NCBI GenBank assembly: GCA_030737835.1 | Contig: CM060856.1 | Location: forward strand, 13,247,116-13,311,115 | Source: Acorus gramineus | Lineage: Eukaryota; Streptophyta; Magnoliopsida; Acorales; Acoraceae | Length of the DNA: 64,000 nt | Direction of reading: 5' to 3' | Shown: one piece after another, positions 14,544 to 25,600 of the stretch | How positions within the stretch are numbered: the stretch's first letter is position 1 | Layout of the letters: every line of letters starts with the position of its first letter | Position numbers and translations under genes: made by a program | The notes under the pieces: generated by a model | Seen by the model: the letters and a program-made list of their open reading frames with translations, nothing else | Databases searched by the model: none | What the model was told of the DNA's origin: nothing

Positions 14544-16878
14544 ACTGCAACAAAATAACAGGTCATTGATTTTCTGGGATAAAAAACAGGACAATAAGAA
14601 GGATAATCATCCAAATGAATGAAGATACTGAAGAATTAGTGGACAGTGAAGATATAACAGTACATGAACCACCAAATTTGGCCTCAACCTAACACAACAT
14701 ATATGGTTTCCAGTAGTTTTTGAGAAAAGATGATTTGTTTCACTTCCCTAGATTCTGCTAAAATTTATAGCGCGACAAAGTGTGTGATACGAGCGCGCGC
14801 ACACACACATTTTATAAAAATGATGTTAATGACAGAAAAAATACCAGCTAATTTAGGCAATAAGTAAACAGGTACAATGGAAATATCAGTTGTAAGAGTA
14901 AATGACATTCTTTCACGGTCTAACAGCATCTGGAAATGGACATCATCTTGGAAAATCCAAACAAACCAATGAGCACATTATTAACTGTTGTCATTAAAGA
15001 ACATCTGCATTCATTATTCTTAATATTTCTTATCATATTTTAGCCGATGTAAAATTATGCCTATAGTTAGTGAATTCCTCATGTCCTGCAACCCACAGTG
15101 ATTTGACAAAATAATTTTATTTTTAATACAGCCCAAAATAATCCAATCACTATTCCTTGTCAAGGGATGTTAAAATGCTTATATTCATGATGAATAAATA
15201 CTTTTCATGTGAATGATCTAAAGGTTGAATATTGACAGAGAGATGCTTAAAATAAGTAAATGTCTAGCCCCGACCATCTTAAAATCACATTGATTCACAC
15301 TGACTCACATTCCATGACATAGATGCAAAATAAGCAATATGTATCAAGGTACCTAACCAAGAAACAAATTCAAGTGTAGATGCAGTGGCAGTGTTGCACT
15401 AATAATCTCTTAATTTCATGTAAACCCTCGGTAATACTTCTTATTACTTAAACCCCTAATTTTATATTCTTAATTTTTTCCATCTTCCCTTACCATTCAC
15501 ACCCCAGAAAGTCTACTACAATAGGGTTATGGGTCGCCACTAACCAAGAAGCAAAATTACTGGAAACATCCTTAATTAGCTTGGCACATGAATGATGCAC
15601 ACACGAGGAAGAGAAAAGTTGAGAGATTGATTAAGTGAGAGGAGCCTTAGGCATTTTAACTTTTCCCCCAAAAAACGTAATTTCGGACCCAACAATATAG
15701 ACTCCCCAGACAGAGTATCAATAACTTTAACCAACTTGGAGGTTTGGACTACTGAGAGATTTGCATGAAATTAAAATTTTCAGAGTGGCACATGTACAAA
15801 GCCTTAAAAAATCCTGAAGTTGATATACAAAGTACCCTGACTCATAATAATATGGTGGAAGAAAAAAACAATATTGATGAAAAGCTTCGAGTCTTCATGT
15901 AAAAACAGATTTGTCCACAATACATGCCACTCCACATGGTGGGCATTCTACTGATACATATCATTATTTTACATATATGCAACAATAGCAAGAAGGCACC
16001 ACCACATTCTGAAATATCCAAACATACATGAGTTATAATGTCTGAACTGTACAAAAGCAAGTTCCATTATGCAAAAAGACATACTGTGAAAAACAGAAGT
16101 AAAGAAGCATGAGGCAAAAGAAAAAGAAGAAAGAAACCCATATCATGAATAGGTTAGGCATGGCCGAAAAATTAGACGACTTGGAGGCATGCATCCAAAT
16201 TGTAAGTTTGAAACTGAGAAATCACTGCTTCAGAGGGAAGTGAGTCTAATGGCAATTTGATAACTGCATTACAAAGTGTTTCTATTTCTATATATGAACA
16301 CTTCAAGAGGATGGAACATGACCATACCAGTGGTCATGAGAAAGATGTAAATTCCACTACCTTTTTAATCAATACAACATCAATGCTGCCCACTTCAAAG
16401 CAATGTATTAGAAAATCGACAACCAAAATACAAAAATTTCAACCGCACCCACAAACAACATAAAAAATTAAAGAAACACAAACGTCCCCACAATAGACCT
16501 CAAAACAAGAAATGAAATTAATTAACACGTCCACATTTTATCGCATGAGTGAACAAAAACACAGATATCTAAGAAACACGTAGGCTTCAAAATCACATCT
16601 TGATTGTTAGCTCCATTTCCCTCGGAACAACCGAATCACAGTTTCAGATGCACAATGAAACAACCAGTTCTCCCAATTAATACATTCGAAGATATTCCTA
16701 AAAGATCCCCAACTCAAAAGGTAGCGATAGAAATGAATAGAATGATATAAAACAGATGACAGATCTACCGATCAAACAAACACAGGTGCTAAACTATGGA
16801 AACAACGAAACGGGTTTCGAATCGAGACCTTACAATGAGATGATGAGACTGAAGAGATAGAAAGAGAGAGAGCTCACC
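14544..16878 (-). other. Long 5' UTR intron of RPS7 with non-coding first exon upstream
   Basis: Reading the minus strand, CTCG|GTGAGC at 16878/16877 is a good donor that ends a pyrimidine-rich leader (about 16879-16945). TTGCAG ends at 14545, just before the exon carrying the start codon. A leader intron next to the ATG is common in plant ribosomal protein genes. The exact transcription start is not visible. The intron is AT-rich and I find no gene inside it. Confidence 0.6.
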
Positions 16879-16973
16879 GAGGTTTGGATGAGATTGAGAG
16901 GAGCAAAGATGGTGCCGCGCCGCAACCAAGAGTGAGAGAGAGAGAGAGGACTCTAATCGAATTGCGGGGATAG

Positions 16974-16993
16974 AAAACCCTAGTTAGGGTTTT
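16974..16993 (-). promoter_or_regulatory. Palindromic telo-box at the RPS7 promoter
   Basis: Bases 16974-16993 read 'aaaaccctagttagggtttt', a near-perfect palindrome with the AAACCCTA telo-box on both strands, just upstream of the inferred first exon. Telo-boxes are typical of plant promoters of translation genes. A role for the inverted pair is inference. Confidence 0.65.
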
Positions 16994-17069
16994 CTGTTTG
17001 TGTGTGACGTGGATTTTACGGAACTGCCCTTTCGGATAGCAATTTTGAAACTGGGGTAGTTTTGTCTTT

Positions 17070-17932
17070 GTGCGTGTCTATCCCCACCAAACATTTTCCT
17101 TAACCCACCAGCCAAAAAAAAAAAAATTGGTGTTTGACTTTTCCCACCAATTCAGGTCGATCGAACTTGATCGTCATTTTAGGTTTTAAATGACCGAACT
17201 TGATCGTCATTTTAGGCTTGGGGCGACCGAACTTGTCGCCATTTCAGGTTTTGGGCGACCAAAATTGGTCGAACAGAATCCAGAACTATATCTATCTATT
17301 TTTGTAAACAAATTAATTTTTGGGTTAATCCATCATATTCTACGTTTATTCTTTTATCCAAACAACAGCTAAGGGACTGAAAAAAATGTAAGTATGTATA
17401 CTTTCAATTAATTCAATTTTTTATAGAAAATATCTTATTAGACAAATATATATAATTTTTAAGCTTCTTTTAAATTTGTGGTTAAGCGGATTCTTTGTTT
17501 AAAAAAAAACCTAACAGTTGATCCAAACACATTTTATATCTGGCTTTTGAAAATTTATCCCTCACTTATGTAAAAAAATTATTCTTATGTTTTACATTTA
17601 AGAATAATAATTGAATATCCCTATATTACAACTTAAACTTGGAGTGATATGAAGGATCCAAGAAGAATATACATCATAGGTTTAAGTTTCCAAGAAAAAA
17701 ATTATAAATTTTATCACAAACCTTGTTTGACCAAGTTTGGTCGTTCAAAACCTGAAATAACGACCAAGTTAGGTCGCCCAAAACATAAAATAACAACTAA
17801 ATCCGGTCGACCAAAACTTAAAGTGGCAACCAAGTCTGGTCGAACTAGCCGAATTGGTGGGAACAGAAAAAACACCTTTTTTTTTTTTGATTGGTGGGTT
17901 AAGGGAAATGATTGGTGGGGATAAACGCGCCC
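17070..17932. mobile_element. Non-autonomous Mutator-like element with 9-bp target-site duplication
   Basis: The 863-bp element is flanked by the identical 9-mer TTTGTCTTT at 17061-17069 and 17933-17941. Its ends are inverted: GTGCGTGTCTATCCCCACC at the left and the complement of GGGCGCGTTTATCCCCACC at the right, continuing with matching CATTTYCCTTAACCCACCA. Nine-bp duplications with long inverted ends are the hallmark of Mutator-like elements. Each arm carries about four ~33-bp subterminal repeats (17158-17271; inverted in 17722-17855) built on gaccgaacttg, tcgtcatttta and ggttttgggc. There is no transposase; the interior is AT-rich. It lies about 80 bases upstream of the RPS7 telo-box. Confidence 0.85.
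17158..17271 (+). repeat. Subterminal ~33-bp tandem repeats of the 17.1-kb element
   Basis: Three full units and a partial unit beginning gatcgaacttg or gaccgaacttg and ending ggttttgggc. The same unit appears inverted about four times in 17722-17855. Such arrays often serve as transposase binding sites in plant DNA transposons; that role is inferred here. Confidence 0.7.
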
Positions 17933-18022
17933 TTTGTCTTTTGGGTTGGCCATACAGACTTATGACAGTTCTGAGTGGATTATCATATTCGGCCCAATAA
18001 GGATGTCCAGTCCACTCATTTC

Positions 18023-19262
18023 GGGTGGGGCTATTTGCACCACCTTTTTTTCCCATCCATACCCAACATAGATCCATTTATGTTGGGTGTGTGTTGGGTG
18101 TGCTTAGGTAGGGAGAGGGAGGAGTGTTAGGTGGGTAGAGCCGCAAAGGGCGAGGGCTGGGACGGAGGATGAGGGGAGGTGGTAGTGAGGAGGAGGCGGC
18201 GGCAAAGGGGGCGGGATTAGTGGTGGAGGTAAGGTTTGCAATGAGGGTGATGGAGGAGGCGGGCTCGGCGGACTTTGCGGGGACCGATCCTCCGCCGCCA
18301 TTATTGGTATGGTTTTCGTCGGCGGGGGACAGCTTCTTGTTGAATTTTTGTGTATATGAAAATGTTTTATGTGTTTAGTTTGTATTTTATTGTTTTATGT
18401 ATCCATAGACACTGGAACTGTCGATAAAATCAGATTTTATAGACATTGTATCTGTTGACAAGGTCTCACAAATAAAGCCAAGTGGCTTTCTGAACCCAGA
18501 GACACTGGAACTGTCGACAGAGTCTGATTTTGTAGACACTGGATCTGTCGATGAGAGTCCATAAAACCAAGTGGTTTCTGGACTTTGTAGACACTATAAA
18601 TATCGATAGAGTTAGCTTTTGTAGACACTGGATCAGTCGACGAGGCCTTAGAAATAAAGCTAAGTGATTTTTGGAGAGAACATGAGCTATTACCATAAAG
18701 AGAGGTGAGGGAGACAACCAATTTGTTATTTTTTTGTAGAGATTTGGAGGGACAAATAAAATGTTAAATTTTTTTTTTTTTGAAATGATTGACACATGGA
18801 GTGTCTATGAAATGTGAAACCGTCGATATTGGTAGTGTCTATGCGTGCAAAAGAAGGACAACTTATTCACATCTTCGATTCCATCCCCCAGAACCTCGCC
18901 TCCACCTACACCCACCACCCCCTCCACGATCACTGCTTCCACGCACTCGCCTTGAAAACCCCACATCGGCCCGACGTTGATTTTGATCGGGCGACTCTCC
19001 TCACTGCCTCTCCGCCTTCTCGGATCTCCGTGGACGTCGAGGGCTGTCGACGTATCTTCTCGGAGGCCCTTTTCCCCACCCGGGCCATCCCCACCCTCTA
19101 CCCCAGCCCTCCTCCTCCTCCTCCTCCTCCCCCTCTTGTATAAATGGATCTCTGGTAATATCCATTTACTTGGGGGGTGTTTAAAGCATTCAACTTATTT
19201 GAGTGGGGTGTATAAAGACAGGGGTGTGTGTGGTAAAAAGAGGGGTGCAAATAGCCGGACCC
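18023..19262. mobile_element. Pack-MULE-like element with 9-bp target-site duplication and GC-rich cargo
   Basis: The 1240-bp element is bounded by the identical 9-mer ACTCATTTC at 18014-18022 and 19263-19271. Ends are inverted: GGGTGGGGCTATTTGCACC at the left, and GGGTCCGGCTATTTGCACC on the reverse strand at the right. Two internal blocks are strikingly GC-rich against their surroundings: 18104-18330 and 18880-19140. The second block has an open frame of about 109 codons (18814-19143) containing IHIFDSIPQNLAS and DVDFDRATLLTASPP, ending in a poly-proline run. I do not recognise its parent gene. The pattern fits a Mutator-like element that captured gene fragments. No transposase is present. 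Confidence 0.75.
18402..18675 (+). repeat. Three ~90-bp tandem repeats inside the Pack-MULE-like element
   Basis: Units start near 18402, 18494 and 18591. Each has two half-units built on 'tagacactggatctgtcgac' and ends with aaagccaagtggttt-like sequence. A single inverted half-unit (gtcgatattggtagtgtcta) lies at 18822-18841 on the other side of the element. Confidence 0.7.
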
Positions 19263-22200
19263 ACTCATTTCAACCCAGTAGTTCGTTTAACTGGACTCGG
19301 GTTGAACGGATTTGGGCCATCTTTGGGATTGATTATTGGGCCCATCCTTGTTGTAGCCTTGTAGGTAGCAGACATACAAATTTTGATAGAGTTACAATAT
19401 TACACTCAGTGCATTTTACGGTCTAAAATATAAATCACACGTCTTTTTATTTTTTACTTTTAAAATCATATACTTCATCCAATTAAAATATGTACTTTTA
19501 TAAAAATGTGAATTATATATGCTAATGAATTGAATGATATCATTATATAAAATATTAAAAAATTAACAAAGTAATACTTCGTTTATAATGAGTTGATGGT
19601 GCTAACGTAGGTAAATAGAATAGTATTTTAGATTGTAAGACTGATTTAGTGTAACAACACTCAATTTTGACTAATTTGATGATCCAAATTAATATATGTA
19701 AATAACAACATGACATGAATTATGAATGTTTTACTTTTTGGAATTATTCAAAGAAAAAAGTGGAAAACAATTATGTTTACACCCTTGCTTGTGCAATCCT
19801 TATCTATTTTAATTTTTTTAATAATATATATCATATAATGAGATATCTACATTTTTAATGCACGAAGTAGATGTACCTATTTTTATCTGACCATGTAAAC
19901 AAAACTCGGGAGTTTCAAAATTTACATGGTTGAAAGTTGAAAGGATAGAATCCAGTAGTCAAGAGATACATATTTGGAAGTTGAAGAGGTGAGGTATTTT
20001 TAAAAAAATAAAGATAAATGTTTGCTATCTCATTTCATTTCTGAATTCAAATTATAAATTTTGAAGGGGGGAGAATAGAGAAAAAAAGAAATACAAGGAT
20101 AAGGAAACATTTGTTGCAGGTTGGAAGAGTGATTTAACTGACAGTGCAAAGAGTAATCTAACTGACAAGGCAAAAGCTGTCACCCTGTGATATGAAGGTT
20201 TCCATCTCAAAAAGATAGAGGTTTGGGAGTCGGAAGAAATGAGTCGGGAGATGAAGAAGTGGTGAACTTCAAAGTTCCAGATTTTGTGGTAAAGTGACAC
20301 TTCTCTCTTAAGCCTCGTTTGGTTTGTGTCAATTTAAGATAGATTTTAATTCCATGTGAGATTATCAGGAAATTGTGTGAAATCTACTATTTGGTTAGTG
20401 GTAATTTTAATGGTAATTTGTGGGCTCCACTGAAATTAGATCTATGCATATGAAAAAATATGGTGGAATCAAAATCCCATCCTTTGTAATTGTAATATCA
20501 AATTCCACTAGGAATTTTAAATTAAATTATCATTCTACCATTTATAAATTAATTAAATTACTATTTACATATCTTATAAAATAAATAGCATATTTTATTT
20601 TTTTACCCACCTCCTCCTCTCTCTTTTTTTCTTTTTTTATTCGCTCTACTAGATTTAATACCTCCATTGAATATCAGGTATGACTCGATTACATTTGATT
20701 TTATAAACAAAATTGTTTAATTTTTTGAAGTTAATATAATTTTTAATAGAACCTCCGCCATCCTCAGCCAAGGCTGGCAAATTCATGCGCGCCATTCAAT
20801 AAATTTTGTTTTATTTCTTGTCTTTTAACTTTAGAAAAAATATTTTATTTTGAGTTATTAATATTCCATCATTTGAAGTTTTTAAAGAGTTCATAATATT
20901 CAACTAATTTAGAAAAATTACTATTATTATGTGTTTAATTATATAATCGATTATATAATTTATTTATTTGCATTCGTTAAATATTTATAAAAAAATTATT
21001 CATTTTTTATAATTATGATATGGATAAGGAAATAAATTTTGTAAGTAGATTTATAATAGTAAACATATTTTAAACATTTGAACCAAATTCCTTGCAAGAA
21101 TCTATGTGTGAACTAAACATTGAAAAATGATTAATTACAAAAATTTACTTGCGAACCAAATAGTCTAATGAAATTTAAATTATTGATAAAGTAAAATCCA
21201 TAAAAAAAATAACACGAAAAAACAGGACCTTAGAGCAACTCTAATCGGCCTACAAAATGAGGATATGCAGGCCGACTGGCTCCAATGGGAATGTAAAATG
21301 CAATTTTAAAGACCCCAAATTTACTCTAACTTTTAAATTTAAAGACCTATTTTTAATTTCAAATCGGATGTTTAAATCTGGTGTATGCTCATTTAAAAAT
21401 TGAAGACTTTCTATAAATGACATTTTTTTTATTGGATATGAGGAAGTTTATAAAGAAAACAAGGGTTGGGATGTAAAGCAAAAACAACATATGAATCATG
21501 TGTTTAAACTATCAAACATACGCATTCAAATCAATATCTTAAAAGTCTCTTCTAAATCTTGATTAATTCCTGTCTAAATTTAAGTGAATCAACCCGCAGA
21601 GCTTAGAGCCTATCCATTTTTTTTTATTAATCTTTAATAAGTTATTAAATTACTTTTTATATTATATATTGATTAATTATTTTTTTATTCTATCTTCTCA
21701 ATCTTTCCCCGAGCGCCCAGCTTTTTTTCCAATTTTATCCCAAACCATGCCTAATATGGATTATCCCAATTATGGACGTTAATGATTGAAGAAAGGCAAA
21801 ATAATCCCTGATCATCTTGTCCTTTATAGTACGTGGAATAAAAAATGAAAAATATTATTATATCATATGATGCGTATGTGTACTTAAGACAAAAATAAAT
21901 AAACGGTCACAAATTGCCAACTATTCCACGAATGATTTGTTATTGTTAAGAACCACCATCTGATCGTCATCAACTCCAGACATTGATCAAACCACACTGA
22001 TTTGACCCCCCCTCGTACAAGAAGACGACAATAGTTCTGCTACTTATAATCCATATAACCCCCTCAGTTGTCTGAAATCCTTATGAACCCCTAATTTTTT
22101 TTTTTTTAAGTCTATATAACTCTCTACGTGCACATGTGTAAATCCAAATAATTTGTAAGTTAAATTTTTGTTGATAGAAAATAAATATTATATAAATATT

Positions 22201-22643
22201 TTATTTGATTAACTTTAACTAAAAATATTTTATATCAAAAAATTCTATGACATGTTAATAACACAATTATTTAAATAACTATTTTATTTTTTCAGAAAGT
22301 GCTTTATGATCTATTTAGAAAGATAAAATCATTAATTACATAAAAAAATTTTGCATTTTTAAATAGGAATTTTGATATACTGTGTTTTCAAATAGAGTTA
22401 ATCAAATAAAATATTTGTATAATATTCATCGTATTAACTCAGTGTGTTATTTGGATTTATACTTGTTTTTAGGACTAAAAAAAAAAAAAAATTATAAGGA
22501 TTTTTTTCGAACAGTTTCCTGGGAAATATTAGATTTTTTTCAAAAAAAGAAAAAAGAAAAAAATGATGGACCGTTGAAACTCCATTGATTGTTCAGTCTA
22601 AAAGGAGCACGAGAAGTGGCAAACCCTGCCATTGAAAGAAAAC
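19263..22643. other. Intergenic upstream of SBE1
   Basis: AT-rich DNA with no credible gene. Stretches near 20311-21236 and 21229-21600 look like decayed small DNA transposons, but I could not find matching ends. Near 22045-22140 there is a relic resembling the ends of the elements at 47.9 and 57.1 kb. The SBE1 5' UTR probably starts near 22590. Confidence 0.5.
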
Positions 22644-25600
22644 ATGTCATGCTTTTGTTACAGCCTATTCGGTTCTTCCACTGCGTTGAATCGAAGAGAT
22701 GTAAGATCCATATTGAACTCTTTTTTTGCCCGAAATTTGGGGCTGTTTTGGTGATTTTGAAAATTGGGTGTTTGATATCTGGGTTAGTTTGCTTCAGATT
22801 GAGTATCATTTGTGTGTACCTTTTTGGGGGCGAATGGGTTTTAGTGGATTTGTTTTAAAAGGTTTTTAAAGAATTTTCATTGTGGATCTGTTAAATCATC
22901 TCAACATTGATGTAATTGGGTTTGTTTTAGCTTCTAATTGGGTTTTAATGATTAATTTGATGAGATGCCCAAGATTGTATTCTTTCAACTCGATTGATTG
23001 TCCATGTTCAACCATCATGGATCTCTTGCTGACACAGTTTCCATGCATTTTTCCGTGGCGTTTTTATTTTTGAATGTTCACTCTATGATCAATGTATCTG
23101 TACTGACTCTCCCAATGTTCACTCTATGAATGATACACTTTCATCCTATCAATATAAGCAACTTTTTTTTTTGACTTGCTTTGGTATATTTGACAAATGC
23201 ACTCGATACAACTCTGATTTCTTCTCTCTTATATATTTATTTTTTGAGAAAGATATTGTTAGAACAGTATTAAAACGGTGAACAAGCAGTGCAAATGAAA
23301 ACAAGATCAAGGAAAAGAATATTCAGTGTTGGGTGGAAGGATATAAAGTAAATCCCCCGGCCACCATCCAACTTTACATCAATTTAGACCTTCCCTCCCT
23401 CCCTCAACTAAGAAGAGGCTTTCCCTATCAATACACACCCTCTCCTTCCAAACAATTTTCACCAGTTTTTTTTTTGGATTGACCTCTGATGTCCGAGTAT
23501 TTTCTTTGTACATCACCGTCTGAAACAACTCTCGTTCCTAGATGGCTATAGAGCCAAAATTTCCCTTTATCTCTTAGTCTTTACACACATTTATATTGTT
23601 TCTATTTCTAACCACAGTCTTCAAAGGCGCATGGATTCCCCAGGAGAACGTATCCAAATTTGGTAACAAATGAGCCCAAGAAATTGCTTGGACACACCTC
23701 TATTCGCGCGCAGAGGCCAAGGACCCACGTAAAGGTATTACTCAATAACATACAAACTCAAGTCAGGATTGCTAATAGTGTGAATTTATATCGGTCATCG
23801 AATGCACACACAAAAATTTCCACGATGCTTACCCTATCGAAGGTTAATTATATCTATGTACTCAAGGTTGAGCAAAATTCTACAATTACAACTATCTCAG
23901 AAGATAATTCATCAATGGGAAACGTTGAAGGAGATGCTGAAATGGTTGGAATTTTTGATGTGGATCCACACTTGAAGCAATTTAAAGACCACTTCAACTA
24001 TAGATTCAAAACATATGCAGAACGAAAGAAGCTGATTGAAAAATATGAAGGAAGTTTGGAAAAATTTGCACAAGGTCAGGTTTCAATTATGGGAAAGAAA
24101 TGACGAATGTTTATTTCTTTCAGTGGTGATAATCTGGCATTCTACATTACGTTGATATGATATACCAGTTCATGACGGTTTCTTCTATTTGCAGGATATT
24201 TGAAGTTTGGATTCAACAGAGACCAAGATGGCATTATTTACCGTGAGTGGGCTCCTGCTGCACAGTGAGTTCACAAACATATTCCACACTTTGTTCACTC
24301 CTTTGGTAATATGCACATGTAGAACTATAATAGCATTTGCAACCTGATATGAATAAAGCACTAACATACCATTTTTACCTATAAACAGCTGTACTGAGGC
24401 TGTGCACTGTAATCAATCCCCTCTCTGTTGACTAAAGTATAAACTTACATTCATGTTTCATCTAAAGTTTCTATTTTCTTGGCGAAGGGAGGCACAACTT
24501 GTTGGTGATTTTAATGGATGGGATGGGTCAAACCACAAAATGGAAAAAGATGAATTTGGCGCGTGGACGGTCCGGATCCCAGACTCTGGTGGAAACCCGG
24601 CCATCCCACACAATTCGAGAGTCAAATTTCGGTTTAAGCATGGAAACAAATTATGGGTTGATCGGATTCCAGCTTGGATTAGATATGCAACTGTGGATCT
24701 TACACAATTTGCGGCACCGTATGATGGTGTGTATTGGGACCCACCACCCACAGAAAGGTGCCTGGAGCTTTTTATCTTTCCACTAGTTATCACAAACTTA
24801 AATGAATTTTTATGATGAATTAATTCTATTCAATCATTATTTGCTCCATTCTTAACATGCAGGCATGAGTTTAAGAATGCCCGTCCTCCAAAGCCTACAG
24901 CTCCACGCATATACGAGGCTCATGTTGGAATGAGCAGCTCTGAGCCACGCGTAAGCTCATACAGAGAATTTGCAGATTATGTTCTCCCTCGCATACATGC
25001 AAACAATTACAACACAGTTCAGTTGATGGCAATTATGGAGCATTCATACTATGGGTCATTTGGGTATCACGTGACAAACTTCTTTGCAGTTAGCAACCGA
25101 TCAGGAACACCAGAGGACCTCAAGTATCTGATTGACAAAGCCCATGGTTTGGGAATGCATGTTCTGATGGACATTGTTCACAGCCATGCAAGTAACAACA
25201 TCACTGATGGTCTCAATGGCTTTGATGTTGGCCAGAGTACTGAAGAGTCTTACTTTCACACTGGAGAACGAGGTTTTCATAAGCTCTGGGACAGCCGATT
25301 GTTTAACTATGCTAATTGGGAGGTCCTCCGGTTCCTTTTATCTAACCTGAGATTTTGGGTGGATGAGTTTAAATTTGATGGTTTCCGATTTGATGGGGTG
25401 ACTTCAATGTTATATCATCATCATGGAATCAACATGGGGTTCTCCGGAAATTATGTAGAATATTTCAGTGAGGCGACTGATGTGGATGCAGTTGTTTATA
25501 TGATGCTGGCTAATTGCCTGATTCATGACCTCTTGCCAGATGCCACTGTTATTGCTGAAGATGTTTCGGGGATGCCTGTCTTGGGTCGTTCTGTCTCTGA

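Noticed and set aside
19144-19426. Coding continuation past the Pack-MULE right end (frame ending at 19426)
   Set aside because: The frame simply crosses the element boundary and target-site duplication at 19262; there is no splice or family support.
20311-21236. Possible hAT-like element starting taagcctcgtttggtt
   Set aside because: The right end is only weakly complementary and I found no 8-bp target-site duplication.
21229-21610. Possible MITE beginning gagcaactctaatcgg
   Set aside because: The left end looks like a common plant MITE terminus, but no matching inverted end was found within 500 bases.
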